This document shows, piece by piece, positions 52,097 to 62,011 of a stretch of DNA of 64,000 nt. This stretch comes from Bog-756 sp963806455. Lineage in GTDB: Bacteria > Actinomycetota > Acidimicrobiia > Acidimicrobiales > RAAP-2. Made by a program: the position numbers and the translations under genes. The first letter of the stretch is position 1; every line of letters starts with the position of its first letter. The notes beneath the pieces are model-generated. The model was not told where the DNA came from, ran no database searches, and was given only the letters and a program-made list of their open reading frames with translations. Where the stretch lies: assembly GCA_963806455.1 (NCBI GenBank), contig CAWDXZ010000003.1, positions 124,001-188,000 of the forward strand, read 5' to 3'.

Positions 52097-54586
52097 TCAG
52101 CTGTCGTCCGCCGCCACCTCGCCACCGACGAGCGCGACCGCCGCCACGGCATCGCCTCCGTCGAGGTTCATCACCCGGACACCGGTCGCATCCCGGCCCT
52201 GCGACGCGATCTCCCGTACGGCGGTGCGGATGACCACGCCCGAGGTGGAGACGAGCAGGATCTCGTCGTCCAGCCCGGCCATGAAGGCCGCCACCACCCG
52301 ACCGCGCTTGGCCGTCAGTCGGATGCCCCGCACGCCCTGCCCACCCCTCGCTTGGCGGTTGAACCGTTCCACCTTGGTTCGTTTGCCGTAACCGGCGTCG
52401 GTGACGATGAGGATGTCCGCCTCGTCGCGAGCGATGTCACAGGACACCACCTGGTCACCGTCCTTGAGCCGGACCCCGCGCACGCCGGCTGCGTCCCGAC
52501 CCATCGGCCGCACGTCCTCCTCGGAGAAGCGGATGGTCATCCCCGAGGCGGTGACCAGGAACATGTCATCGTCGCCGTGGGTCTCAACCACCCGGACCAA
52601 CTCGTCGCCCTCGCGGAGATTGATGGCGATGAACCCTTCGCGGCGGGACTTGTCGTACTCGCTGAAGGCGGTCTTCTTGATCTGGCCCAACTTGGTGCTG
52701 AACACCAAGTAGTTGTCGGCCGCGAAGTCGCGTGTGCCGATGATCGCCTGGATGATCTCGTTCGGAGCCAAGGGCAAGAGGTTCACGATGGCGGTGCCCC
52801 GGGCGGTGCGGTCCTTCATCGGGATCTCGAGCGCCCGCAACCGGAACACTCGACCCCGGTTGGAGAACAGGAGCAGATGGGCGTGGGCGGTGGTGTGCAC
52901 CACATCGTCGATGAGATCTTCTTCCTTGAGCTTGGCGCCCTGGACCCCACGTCCGCCTCGGCCCTGGGTGCGGAAGGAGTCAGCCGACACCGCCTTCACG
53001 TACCCGGCTCGGCTCATGGTCACCACCAGCTCCTCGTCGTCGACGAGGTCCTCCACGTTCATGTCCCCGGGATCATGGGTGATAACGGTCCGCCGGTCGT
53101 TGGCGAACTTCTCACGGACCTCACCGAGCTCGTTGGCGATCACACCGCGGAGCTTGGCCGGGTCGGCCAGGATGGACTCGAGTTCGGTGATCTCCTCCAG
53201 CAGCTTGGCCAGCTCCTCCTCGAGGTTGGTCCGCCCCAACCGGGTGAGGCGGGCCAGTGTCATGTCCAGGATGTGGTTGGCCTGCTCCTCGGAGAAGTCG
53301 AACGGGGCGGCCTGGAGCGTCCCGAGGGCCGCCGGCCGGTCTTCGGAACCCCGGATGGCGGCGATGACCGCGTCCAGCATGTCGATGGCCTTGAGGAGCC
53401 CCTCCACCACGTGGGCGCGGGCCCGGGCCTTGTCCAGCAGGAACTGCGATCGGCGGGTCACCACGTCGACCTGGTGGGCCACGTAGTGGGTGAGCATCTG
53501 GGCCAGATTGAGTGTGCGGGGCACCCCGTCGACCAGCGCCACCGCGTTCACGCTGAACGAGGTCTGCAGCGGGGTCTGCTTGAACAGGTTGTTCAGCACG
53601 ACATTGGCGTTGGCGTCGCGCTTGAGCCGGATGACCAGCCGGGTCTTCCCGCCCGACGAGTCGTCCTGGGCCTCGGCGATGCCATCGAGGTCGCCCGCCC
53701 GGACCAGGTCCTCGATCTTCTTCGAGACGACGGCGATCGAGGTCTGGTACGGCATCGCGGAGACGATGATGCGGGTCTCGCCCGCCCGCCCCTCCTCCAC
53801 CTCGGCGACAGCCCGAAGCTTGATGGAGCCCCGCCCCGTGCGTAGGGCGTCGAGGATGCCTTGGCGGCCGAGGATGAGTGCCCCCGTCGGGAAATCCGGG
53901 CCCTTGACGAACTCCATCAGGTCGTCGGGGGTGGCGTCGGGGTGTTCGAGGAGGTGGACCGTGGCGTCGATGACCTCGCCGAGGTTGTGCGGGGGGATGT
54001 TGGTGGCCATGCCGACGGCGATGCCCTGGGACCCATTCACGAGCATGTTCGGAAAACGCGACGGCAACACCACCGGTTCCTCGGTGGTGGCGTCGTAGTT
54101 GGGCTGGAAATCGACCGTCTCCTGGTCGATGCCGTTCATGAGCTCGAGAGCCAGCGGGCCCAGCCGGCACTCGGTGTAGCGCATAGCGGCCGGCCCCTCG
54201 TCCGGACCCGTGCCGCCGAAGTTGCCGTGACCGTCGATCAGCGGGTGGCGCATGGAGAACTCCTGGACCATGCGGGCCAGGGCCTCGTAGATGGCCGAGT
54301 CGCCGTGGGGGTGGTAGGAGCCCATGACGTCCCCGACCACTTTGGCGCACTTGGTGTGCGGTCGGTCCGGCAGCAGGCGCTGGTCGTACATCGAGTAGAG
54401 GATCCGCCGGTGCACGGGCTTCAGCCCGTCCCGCACGTCGGGCAGCGCCCTCGACACGATGACCGACATCGAGTACTCGAGGAACGAGCGCTCCATCTCC
54501 TCCTGGATCTCGATGGGCTCGATGGCCCCCGAGACGTCCTCCTCCGTCCCCGGGCCCCTGGTCCCGTCCCCGTCAGATGCGGCCAT
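52097..54586 (-). CDS. gyrA: DNA gyrase subunit A
   Basis: An 829-residue type IIA topoisomerase subunit that cuts and rejoins DNA with GyrB. The catalytic Tyr is in AAMRYTECRL. The quinolone region reads YHPHGDSAIYEALARM, with Ser and Glu at the two resistance-associated positions (a wild-type pattern in several Gram-positives). The GyrA box is QGRGGRGVQG, followed by the C-terminal pinwheel repeats. The ATG at 54586 has GAGGAAGG upstream; 74 bp separate it from gyrB. Confidence 0.98.
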   Translation of the reverse strand: MAASDGDGTRGPGTEEDVSGAIEPIEIQEEMERSFLEYSMSVIVSRALPDVRDGLKPVHRRILYSMYDQRLLPDRPHTKCAKVVGDVMGSYHPHGDSAIYEALARMVQEFSMRHPLIDGHGNFGGTGPDEGPAAMRYTECRLGPLALELMNGIDQETVDFQPNYDATTEEPVVLPSRFPNMLVNGSQGIAVGMATNIPPHNLGEVIDATVHLLEHPDATPDDLMEFVKGPDFPTGALILGRQGILDALRTGRGSIKLRAVAEVEEGRAGETRIIVSAMPYQTSIAVVSKKIEDLVRAGDLDGIAEAQDDSSGGKTRLVIRLKRDANANVVLNNLFKQTPLQTSFSVNAVALVDGVPRTLNLAQMLTHYVAHQVDVVTRRSQFLLDKARARAHVVEGLLKAIDMLDAVIAAIRGSEDRPAALGTLQAAPFDFSEEQANHILDMTLARLTRLGRTNLEEELAKLLEEITELESILADPAKLRGVIANELGEVREKFANDRRTVITHDPGDMNVEDLVDDEELVVTMSRAGYVKAVSADSFRTQGRGGRGVQGAKLKEEDLIDDVVHTTAHAHLLLFSNRGRVFRLRALEIPMKDRTARGTAIVNLLPLAPNEIIQAIIGTRDFAADNYLVFSTKLGQIKKTAFSEYDKSRREGFIAINLREGDELVRVVETHGDDDMFLVTASGMTIRFSEEDVRPMGRDAAGVRGVRLKDGDQVVSCDIARDEADILIVTDAGYGKRTKVERFNRQARGGQGVRGIRLTAKRGRVVAAFMAGLDDEILLVSTSGVVIRTAVREIASQGRDATGVRVMNLDGGDAVAAVALVGGEVAADDS

Positions 54587-54660
54587 GCACCTTCCTCGTT
54601 CGTTGTCCCGACCCCGTGGTGTGCCCTCTCGCCGAGCGTTCCCCCGGCCTTGTCGACCGA

Positions 54661-56610
54661 TCAGATGTCAAGGAACCGGACGTCCTTGGCGTTGGTCTGG
54701 ATGAAGTGCCGTCGAAGGTCCACGTCCTCACCCATCAGCACCGAGCAGACCTCGTCGGCCACGGCGGCCTGTTCCACTGCGATCTGCAGTAGCGAGCGCT
54801 GGGCCGGATCCATGGTCGTGTCGCGGAGTTCGCTGAAGTCCATCTCACCCAGACCCTTGAGCCGCTGGAAGTCCTTGGTGTGGTTGGGATGCTCCCCCAT
54901 GAACGCTTCCCTGGCCTGGTCGTCTTTGAGGTAGACCTTCTCCTTGCCTACCAGGGTGGAGTACAACGGGGGTTGGGCCACATAGACAAACCCTCCTTCC
55001 ACCAGCGGTTTCATCTGCCGAAAGAAGAACGTGAGCAGCAGCGTCCGGATGTGGGACCCGTCGACGTCGGCGTCGGCCAGGATGATGATCTTGTGGTAGC
55101 GGATCTTCGCCACATCGAAGTCCTCGGCCAATCCGGCGCCGATGGCCGAGATCAGGGCCTGGATCTCGGCGTTCTTCAGCATCTTGTCGATGCGGGCCCG
55201 CTCGACGTTGAGGATCTTGCCCCGGATGGGAAGAATGGCCTGGGTCCTCGGATTGCGGGCGTCCTTCGCCGACCCGCCGGCCGAGTTCCCCTCCACGATG
55301 AACAGTTCGCTCTCCCGCGGGTCGCGCGACGAGCAGTCGACCAGCTTGCCGGGTAGTCCCGCCCCGTCGAGGGCCGACTTGCGGCGGGTGAGGTCGCGGG
55401 CCGAGCGTGCCGCCACCCGGGCCCGGGCGGCCAGCAACCCCTTCTGGATGACCTGGCCCGCCTCGCGGGGGTTCTCCTCGAACCAGTTGGTGAGCTTCTC
55501 GTTGGTGGCCCGCTCGACCAACGACCGGACCGGGACGTTGCCCAGCTTGGCTTTGGTCTGACCCTCGAATTGCGGGTCCTGCAGTCGCACGGAGATGATC
55601 GCGGTCAGGCCCTCACGGATGTCCTCCCCGAGGAGGTTGTCGTCCTTCTCCTTCAGGGTCCCCTTGGCCCGGGCGTACTTGTTGGCCACATTGGTGAGCG
55701 CCTTCTTGAATCCCTCCTCGTGCATGCCACCGTCGATGGTCGAGATCCCGTTGGCAAAGGAGTGGATGCTCTCGTAGAAGCCGGTGTTCCACTGCAGGGC
55801 CAGCTCGACCTCCATGGACTCCTCGCGCTGGTCGAATGACGACACTTTGCGAAACAGGGCTTCCTTCGAGGCGTTGAGGTGCCGCACGTAGTCGACGATC
55901 CCATCCTTGTACTTGAAGACCTGGGGCGCCTTGGCCTCCGGGCGCTCGTCGACGAAGCGGATCTCGAGGCCCTTGTTGAGGAAGGCCATGACCTGGAGGC
56001 GTTCGACGATGGTCTGGGCCCGGAACTCCACGTCCTCGAAGATCTTGGGGTCCGGCCAGAAGGTGACCGTCGTGCCGCTCCGGCCCCGGGGGGATTTGCC
56101 GGTGACGGCCAGCTTCGCCTTGGGTTTGCCGCCGTTGACGAACTCCATCGTGTGGCGGTCGCCGTCCCGGTCGATCTCGAGCAGCAGTCTCGTCGAGAGG
56201 GCGTTCACCACCGAGACACCCACCCCGTGGAGCCCTCCGGAGACCTTGTAGCCTCCTCCCTCGCCGAACTTGCCGCCGGCGTGAAGGGTGGTGAGGACCA
56301 CTTCGGCGGCCGAGCGACCCTTGTACTTGGGCATCGGCCCGGTGGGGATCCCCCGGCCGTTGTCGGCCACCCGCACTCCCCCGTCGGCCAGCACGGTCAC
56401 GTCGATCTGCGTGCAGTGGCCGGCCATGGCCTCGTCCACCGCGTTGTCGACGACCTCCCACACCAGATGGTGCAGGCCCGTAGGGCCCGTCGACCCGATA
56501 TACATGCCCGGTCGCTTGCGAACCGGGTCGAGACCCTCCAAAACGGTGATGTCGTCGGCGTTGTAGGTGGACCGCTCCACGCCGCGATCAGTCTCAGTTT
56601 TCAGCGCCAC
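54661..56610 (-). CDS. gyrB: DNA gyrase subunit B
   Basis: A 649-residue ATPase subunit of gyrase. The GHKL ATP site is LVWEVVDNAVDEAMAGH, VADNGRGIPTG and YKVSGGLHGVGVSVVNAL. The TOPRIM motifs are ELFIVEGNSAGGSAK and ILADADVDGSHI. The start is chosen at GTG 56610, preceded by GGAAAGG and giving a normal N-terminus; ATG 56664 would add 18 residues without a good ribosome site. Confidence 0.97.
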   Translation of the reverse strand: MALKTETDRGVERSTYNADDITVLEGLDPVRKRPGMYIGSTGPTGLHHLVWEVVDNAVDEAMAGHCTQIDVTVLADGGVRVADNGRGIPTGPMPKYKGRSAAEVVLTTLHAGGKFGEGGGYKVSGGLHGVGVSVVNALSTRLLLEIDRDGDRHTMEFVNGGKPKAKLAVTGKSPRGRSGTTVTFWPDPKIFEDVEFRAQTIVERLQVMAFLNKGLEIRFVDERPEAKAPQVFKYKDGIVDYVRHLNASKEALFRKVSSFDQREESMEVELALQWNTGFYESIHSFANGISTIDGGMHEEGFKKALTNVANKYARAKGTLKEKDDNLLGEDIREGLTAIISVRLQDPQFEGQTKAKLGNVPVRSLVERATNEKLTNWFEENPREAGQVIQKGLLAARARVAARSARDLTRRKSALDGAGLPGKLVDCSSRDPRESELFIVEGNSAGGSAKDARNPRTQAILPIRGKILNVERARIDKMLKNAEIQALISAIGAGLAEDFDVAKIRYHKIIILADADVDGSHIRTLLLTFFFRQMKPLVEGGFVYVAQPPLYSTLVGKEKVYLKDDQAREAFMGEHPNHTKDFQRLKGLGEMDFSELRDTTMDPAQRSLLQIAVEQAAVADEVCSVLMGEDVDLRRHFIQTNAKDVRFLDI

Positions 56611-56798
56611 AGGCGCGCCCTTTCCAACATCGATTGGCTGAGCGGGAATCAACGCCTCAGGCATGCCGGCAGAACACCGATTGGCTCTGTTGACGGCGGC
56701 GAAGCACCGATTCCAAGACCACCAGTGTACCTCGGGAACCGACCCCCCCGACCGATGGTCGGCGCCAAATTCGGGTCCCGGGGCGATGGCCGGAGGGC

Positions 56799-57113
56799 TC
56801 AGCGGCGGATCCGCACCTCCACCCGGCCGGGGCGTGACAGACCGGCCTCGGCGGCCACCCGATCGAGCAATTCCGATCCCAGATGGCGGACCTGCGTGGC
56901 CCACGCCGGGTGGTCCACGCTCACCACGAGCACGTCGTGGTCGATGCGGACGGGTTGGACGTGCTCGGACATCGTCGGCCCGACGATGTCGCCCCAGTGG
57001 GCGAACAGGCGCCCGACACCGCGCGACTCCCCGATGCCCAACCGCTTCGAGACCGCGTCCAGCGAAGCCCCGAGTGGCTGTGGGCCCGTGCCCCGTTCCC
57101 GCGGGGTGTCCAT
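56799..57113 (-). CDS. dciA: DciA/DUF721-type helicase-loading protein
   Basis: A 104-residue protein. HWGDIVGPTMSEHVQPVRIDHDVLVVSVDHPAWATQVRHLGSELLDRV is the KH-like DUF721 core that loads the DnaB helicase in bacteria lacking DnaC/DnaI. The recF-dciA-gyrB order is standard in actinobacteria. Its start ATG overlaps the recF stop at 57113. Confidence 0.88.
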   Translation of the reverse strand: MDTPRERGTGPQPLGASLDAVSKRLGIGESRGVGRLFAHWGDIVGPTMSEHVQPVRIDHDVLVVSVDHPAWATQVRHLGSELLDRVAAEAGLSRPGRVEVRIRR

Positions 57114-58210
57114 CAGACCCCCTCCCGGAAGATGGGCGTCACGTGCCCTCCCGCCTCCATGGCGTAGATCGTGTCGGCCGGCACCTCGGTCGGGGCCGGA
57201 AAGGCCGTGGTCATCAGCGTCTGGCCCGTCGGAAGTCCTGCGAGCAGGGCTTTCGAGCGCCGGGGGTCGAGCTCGGAGAACACATCGTCGAGCAGCAACA
57301 CCGGCGGTGTGCCCAGTCGTTCGGTGGCCAGCTGATGGGCGGCGAGCTCGAGGGCCAGGGCCAGGGTACGCTGCTCGCCCTGGGAGGCGTGGGTTCGTCC
57401 GGGCAACCCGTCCAACGACAGCTCCAGCTCGTCGCGGTGCGGACCGGCCGAGGACACACCCCGCTCGAGGTCCCTCTGGCGGGCCTCGGCCAGGGCGGCG
57501 AGGAGGGACCCCGACCAGGACCGGCGATACTCGAGGGCCACCCGGACGGGGTGCCCGGCCAGCCGCATGTAGTGCGCCTCGGCTATGGGGGCGAGGGCCA
57601 CGGCCAGGGCGGAGCGGGCGTCGGCCAGGGCGGTCCCGGCCGCATCGAGACGTGCGTCCCAGACGTCGAGGGTGCTGGCCGCCTCCGGGGTCACCCGGCG
57701 ACGGCTGCTCCGCAGAAGCGCGGCCCGTTGGCGCAGGGTCCGCTCCACCTCCTCGCCGTGGCGGGCTTCCTTCGGCTCCACCACGGCCAACGTCTCGTCG
57801 AGGAACCTCCGCCGCTCCGACGGTGGTCCCCGCACGACCTGGATGGCCTCCGGTGTGAACACGGTGGTGCGGAGGGCTTCATGGAGGTCACCCCTGCGCC
57901 GCACGCGTTGACGGTTCACGAAGGTACGGGACGGGCCCCCGACCGCCAGCTCCGCCTCGATGGACACGGCCCGCCCCGCCACCAGCGTCTCGGCCCGCAG
58001 GATCGATCGCTCGGCCCCGCGGCGCACCATGGCCCCCCGGGGTACCCCCCGAAACGACTGCAGGCTCGAGAGGTAGTTGACCGCTTCCAGCACGCTCGTC
58101 TTGCCTGCTCCATTGAGCCCGGTGATGACCGTGGTGCCGGCCGGGTCGGGCTCGAGCGTGACCTGTTCGATGTTGCGGAAGTCGGTGATGACCAGCGAGA
58201 CGATGTTCAC
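57113..58210 (-). CDS. recF: DNA replication and repair protein RecF
   Basis: A 365-residue SMC-like ATPase that helps load RecA at gaps. Walker A is TGLNGAGKTSVLEAV, the signature is THASQGEQRTLALALELA, and Walker B is LLLDDVFSELD. Length and motifs are normal. It starts 16 bp after the dnaN stop. Confidence 0.96.
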   Translation of the reverse strand: MNIVSLVITDFRNIEQVTLEPDPAGTTVITGLNGAGKTSVLEAVNYLSSLQSFRGVPRGAMVRRGAERSILRAETLVAGRAVSIEAELAVGGPSRTFVNRQRVRRRGDLHEALRTTVFTPEAIQVVRGPPSERRRFLDETLAVVEPKEARHGEEVERTLRQRAALLRSSRRRVTPEAASTLDVWDARLDAAGTALADARSALAVALAPIAEAHYMRLAGHPVRVALEYRRSWSGSLLAALAEARQRDLERGVSSAGPHRDELELSLDGLPGRTHASQGEQRTLALALELAAHQLATERLGTPPVLLLDDVFSELDPRRSKALLAGLPTGQTLMTTAFPAPTEVPADTIYAMEAGGHVTPIFREGV

Positions 58211-58226
58211 GAAGCCGACCGGTTCG

Positions 58227-59375
58227 TCAGGACACCCGCACCGGCATCAGGAGGTAGCGGAAGTCCGTCTCCTCGGCCGAGCGCACCGTGGCCGGCTTGG
58301 TGGCATCCACCGTCTCGACCAGGACCTCGTCACCGGCAACCGCCTCGACACCGTCGATCAGGTAGGTCGGGTTGAAGGCGATGGTCAGCTCCGTGCCGTC
58401 GAAGTCGGCATCCACGGTCTCGCTGGCGTCCCCCACCTCTTGGGAGACCACCGTGAGGTCGACACCCCCTGGGCGCATGGACAGCCGAACCGGTGTGGTG
58501 TTGTCGCGCACCAGCAACCGTACCCGGCGCAGGGCGTCGAGGAGCGAGTCCTTGCCCACGTGTAGGCGATTCGGGTACTCGGCCGGGATCAATTGGCGGT
58601 AGTCGGGGTAGCTCCCGTCCAACAGCCGCGTGCTCACCTTGACGTTGCCGGCGGCAAACGTGACGTCGTGCTCCCCGACCGACAACCCGATGGTCGGGGC
58701 CTCCGCCCGGCCGTCTGACGACTCGCTCCCCCCCTCCCGTCCCGCCGGCCCCACCACCGACAGCCTCTGCAGCTCCGTCAACGCCCGGGCCGGTACCAGA
58801 ATCTGCGATTTGTCGGTGAAGGCGTCACTGCCGTCGATGTCCCGCATGGCCAGGCGGTAGGAATCGGTGGCCACCAACCGAACCCCGTTCCCCTCAGGGG
58901 CGATCAGCACCCCGGTCAGCAGCGGCCGGGCATCGTCGCTCGACGCCGCCCGCACCACCTGGCGGAGGGCTCCCGACAGCTCGGCGGCCGGGAGGAACGT
59001 GGTGGGCGCAGGCGGCTCGGGCAATGTGGGGAAGTCGTCGACCGGGAACGTCCGCAGGCTGAAGCGCGATCTCGCCGCACCGATCTCCACCTTCTCGGCC
59101 TCCGCATCGATGGTCACGGCTCCGGGTTCGAGGGACCGGACGATGTCAGCCAGCAACTTGGCCGGGGCGACACACACACCGTCGTCGATCCCGATGGCTT
59201 CGGCCGAGACGTGCACGGTGAGGTCGAGGTCGGTCCCGACCACGCTCAGATGGTTCCCGGTCGTCTCCATCCGGACCCCACCGAGCGCCATCGAGGTCGA
59301 CGTCCGCGAGCTGACGGCACGACCGGCTGTGGTCAGGACCTCCACCAAGGAGTCACGTTCACACCGAAACTTCAC
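58227..59375 (-). CDS. dnaN: DNA polymerase III sliding clamp (beta subunit)
   Basis: A 382-residue protein forming the ring-shaped processivity clamp. Three similar domains are visible; DARPLLTGVLIAPEGNGVRLVATDSYRLAMRD and the C-terminal FRYLLMPVRV are characteristic. The GTG at 59375 gives VKFRCERDSLVEVLTTAGRAVSSR, a standard N-terminus, with AAGGGAACG upstream. The in-frame extension to 59525 lies in oriC sequence and is rejected. Confidence 0.97.
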   Translation of the reverse strand: MKFRCERDSLVEVLTTAGRAVSSRTSTSMALGGVRMETTGNHLSVVGTDLDLTVHVSAEAIGIDDGVCVAPAKLLADIVRSLEPGAVTIDAEAEKVEIGAARSRFSLRTFPVDDFPTLPEPPAPTTFLPAAELSGALRQVVRAASSDDARPLLTGVLIAPEGNGVRLVATDSYRLAMRDIDGSDAFTDKSQILVPARALTELQRLSVVGPAGREGGSESSDGRAEAPTIGLSVGEHDVTFAAGNVKVSTRLLDGSYPDYRQLIPAEYPNRLHVGKDSLLDALRRVRLLVRDNTTPVRLSMRPGGVDLTVVSQEVGDASETVDADFDGTELTIAFNPTYLIDGVEAVAGDEVLVETVDATKPATVRSAEETDFRYLLMPVRVS

Positions 59376-59693
59376 CAGGCGTTCCCTTCTCGCTTTAGTT
59401 TTATGGGTTTCAATTGGAATAACGGTGGTAATAGGCCCTGTGGACTGTGGACCTCCAGGCGTTGTCGCAGCGTAGGCCGCCGGTCGCTGAGAGCCGTCCG
59501 TCCACCGTTTCCCCGCGGGCGACACGCCCGGGTATGCAGGCGGTTACCGGTTATGGACAAGTTCATCTAAGTTCACAGAATTACCCCAGGATGAACCGGG
59601 GATATCCACAGATAGTGCACAACCTCTGGATATAAGTAGGAAGCCCGAGGAGCCCGGCTTTTCTGCGTGATGTGGGGGTCGGGGCGGTTCATC
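59376..59693. other. oriC region between dnaA and dnaN
   Basis: A 318-bp non-coding stretch. DnaA-box-like 9-mers: ATATCCACA (59602-59610), TCTGGATAT (59625-59633), TTATGGACA (59551-59559, two mismatches). TGTGGAC occurs twice in tandem (59439-59452). A markedly AT-rich segment (about 59392-59434) beside dnaN is a candidate unwinding element. Strand polarity of genes switches in this area. Boxes also lie upstream of dnaA. Confidence 0.85.
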
Positions 59694-61097
59694 TCAAGAC
59701 CCGCTCTTGATGCGTACGATGAGATCGGTGACCTGGTTGTAGATCTGCTGGCGTTCCTTCATCATCGCCGTGATCTTGTCGACGGCGTGCATGACGGTCG
59801 AGTGATCACGCCCGCCGAATTCGCGGCCGATGGCGGGATAGCTGAAGTCGGTGAGCTCACGGAAGACGTACATGCTCACCTGACGGGCGGTCACCAGAGG
59901 TCGGCGTCGGTTGGGTCCGCAGAGCTCGTCGACGGTGAAGCCGAAGGTCTTCGATGTTGCGTCGAGGATCACCTGGGGCGTGATCCGGCGGGGCTGGTCA
60001 GCCGAGACGATGTCCGAGAGCACCTGTTCGGCCAGCTCAAGGCTCATGGGTTGACGGTTGAGGCTGGCAAACGCGGTGACCCGGATGAGAGCGCCCTCGA
60101 GCTCACGGATGTTGTCCTTGACATGGGTGGCGATGAATTCGAGCACCGGGTCGGGAACGTCCATGTGATCGTGCTCGGCCTTGGCCTGCAGGATGGCCAG
60201 GCGGGTCTCGAGGTCAGGGGGCTCGACGATGGTGATGAGGCCGGAGAGGAAACGGCTCCGGAGCCGGTCCTCCAGGGTGGCGATCGACTTGGGAGGGCGG
60301 TCCGAGGTGAGGACGATCTGCTTCGACGCGCCATACAGCGAGTTGAAGGTGTGAAAGAACTCCTCTTGCAGGGATTCCTTGCGCTCCATGAATTGAACGT
60401 CGTCAATGAGCAGCACGTCACACTCGCGATAGCGGCGCTTGAAGGCCGTGGTGGCATTAGTCCGAATGGCGTCGACGAACTCGTTCATATACGTCTCGGT
60501 GGTGACGTAGCGGACGTGTCGACCAGCGAAATTCTCGAGGACGTAGTTGCCGATGGCATGCAGGAGGTGAGTCTTGCCCAGACCGGCATCCCCGTAGATG
60601 AACAAGGGGTTGTACGAGCGGGCCGGTGACTCGGCCACCGACTGGGCGGCAGCGTGGGCGAAGCGGTTGGACGAGGCAATGACGAAGGTGTCGAAGGTGT
60701 ACCGGGGGTCGAGGATGGCAGGGCCGGGGCGATCGCCCCGGCCGAACGGCCGGGCGGCGGCGTTGTCCCCGGCCGGGGGGGAGACCGCCGGGGCGTTCGC
60801 CGCCGTGGCCTCGGCTCCCGACGGGCTCTCGTCGACCAGCTCCAGGGCCGGGGCCACCACTTCGAGTTGCACGACCAGGTCCCGGCCGACGGTGCCGGTC
60901 ACGGTGTCCTGGATGAGCCCCAGGAAACGTGATTCGACTCGGTCGCGGATCAGGGTGTTGGGCACCCCGAGGACGATCTCGGTGTCCTTGACGGCCAGCG
61001 GGGTGATCCCGGACAGGTAGGCCTGCCAGATGGCATCGGACACCTGCTCACGCAGGGCCTCCGAGCACAACATCCACAGCCCTTCAGTCTCGTTCAC
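59694..61097 (-). CDS. dnaA: chromosomal replication initiator DnaA
   Basis: A 467-residue AAA+ initiator. Domain I is at the N-terminus (IWQAYLSGITPLAVKDTEIVLG), then a short acidic linker. Walker A is GDAGLGKTHLLHA, Walker B LLIDDVQF, and the domain IV DNA-binding motif GGRDHSTVMHAVDKI. The GTG at 61097 follows GGAGGCCC and gives VNETEGLWMLCSEAL; the frame runs to 61181 but the extra part covers DnaA boxes. Confidence 0.98.
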   Translation of the reverse strand: MNETEGLWMLCSEALREQVSDAIWQAYLSGITPLAVKDTEIVLGVPNTLIRDRVESRFLGLIQDTVTGTVGRDLVVQLEVVAPALELVDESPSGAEATAANAPAVSPPAGDNAAARPFGRGDRPGPAILDPRYTFDTFVIASSNRFAHAAAQSVAESPARSYNPLFIYGDAGLGKTHLLHAIGNYVLENFAGRHVRYVTTETYMNEFVDAIRTNATTAFKRRYRECDVLLIDDVQFMERKESLQEEFFHTFNSLYGASKQIVLTSDRPPKSIATLEDRLRSRFLSGLITIVEPPDLETRLAILQAKAEHDHMDVPDPVLEFIATHVKDNIRELEGALIRVTAFASLNRQPMSLELAEQVLSDIVSADQPRRITPQVILDATSKTFGFTVDELCGPNRRRPLVTARQVSMYVFRELTDFSYPAIGREFGGRDHSTVMHAVDKITAMMKERQQIYNQVTDLIVRIKSGS

Positions 61098-61125
61098 GTG
61101 GGCCTCCGCCCCTGGACAGCTCGAT

Positions 61126-61157
61126 CGGTCCACAAAGATATCCACAGGTGTGGATGA
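61126..61157. promoter_or_regulatory. DnaA boxes upstream of dnaA
   Basis: CGGTCCACA (61126-61134), ATATCCACA (61138-61146) and TGTGGATGA (61149-61157, inverted) lie just upstream of the dnaA start, in the 363 bp shared with rpmH. They suggest DnaA autoregulation or a second part of the origin. The rest of that gap shows no gene. Confidence 0.75.
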
Positions 61158-61460
61158 GCATCGACGTCGGTGGCGTACCATCCTGGGACTGCAGGACCGG
61201 GACGCGGTTGCGGTTTCAGTGTTGCGGCGTTCATGGGCAGGCCACGGCGCGTCGACGAGGGCCTCGGCTCCCGGCGCAACGGCCTGCTGTGCTCGGAACG
61301 GTACACCGTGCCCACCGGCCGCGCCTCCTGAGGTCGACTAGAGCCAGGGGAACATTCGCGCCTACCATGTGAGGGTATGCCCCGATCCCTGTGACCGGGT
61401 CCCCCTGCCTATGTGGCGACCCCGAGTTCCCCGGTTCCGGGCCAGGAAGGAAGTGGATGG

Positions 61461-61595
61461 ATGAAACGCACCTATCAGCCGAACGTGCGGAAGCGGGCCA
61501 AGACCCACGGGTTTCGCAAGCGCATGTCGAGCAAGGCCGGACGGGCCATCATCCGGTCGCGCCGGGCCAAGGGTCGCCATCGTCTGTCGGTGTGA
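61461..61595 (+). CDS. rpmH: 50S ribosomal protein L34
   Basis: A 44-residue basic protein with the standard L34 sequence: MKRTYQPNVRKRAKTHGF, MSSKAGRAIIRSRRAKGRHRL. ATG at 61461 preceded by AGGAAGGAAG. Its stop overlaps the rnpA start (GTGA). Confidence 0.98.
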   Translation: MKRTYQPNVRKRAKTHGFRKRMSSKAGRAIIRSRRAKGRHRLSV

Positions 61596-62011
61596 CCGTC
61601 GGTCGGGTGCAACACGGGCCGAGGGCCGGCAAGGTCGGGCCGATACGCTTCCGCCGCACCTTCGATCAGTTGCGGCGCGACCCTGGCCGCGGGCGATCCG
61701 GTCCGATCAGCGTGACCTATTCGAAACAAAAGTCCTGGTCAAGGGTGGAAGTAGCCTATGCGATCGGCCGAAGGGCCGGGACGGCGGTGACCCGGAACCG
61801 GCTTCGGCGCAGGCTGAAGGCGATCATGGCGGACCGGGCCTCGTCCCTGCCGGGGGGTGCCTACGTAGTACGGGCGGGCCCGGAGGCACCGCAGCTGGGA
61901 TACGACGAACTGAAGGTGACCATGGGCCGAGCACTGGAGCGAGCCACCGCCGGACCGGACCGGCCCGGTCCGGCCATGGCGTCCTTCGACCCGGCCGAGG
62001 GGACGCCGTGA
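61592..62011 (+). CDS. rnpA: ribonuclease P protein component
   Basis: A 139-residue protein. VEVAYAIGRRAGTAVTRNRLRRRLKAIM is the RNR motif region that binds the RNase P RNA. The GTG start overlaps the rpmH TGA and its own stop overlaps the yidD GTG, so rpmH-rnpA-yidD are translationally coupled. Confidence 0.93.
   Translation: MTVGRVQHGPRAGKVGPIRFRRTFDQLRRDPGRGRSGPISVTYSKQKSWSRVEVAYAIGRRAGTAVTRNRLRRRLKAIMADRASSLPGGAYVVRAGPEAPQLGYDELKVTMGRALERATAGPDRPGPAMASFDPAEGTP

Noticed and set aside
54300..54340. Quinolone-resistance substitution in GyrA (Glu where E. coli has Asp87)
   Set aside because: Glu is the normal residue in several Gram-positive GyrA proteins; no sign of resistance.
59640..59665. 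Rho-independent terminator after dnaA (AAGCC...GGCTT)
   Set aside because: The stem is five base pairs and no T-run follows in the direction of dnaA transcription.
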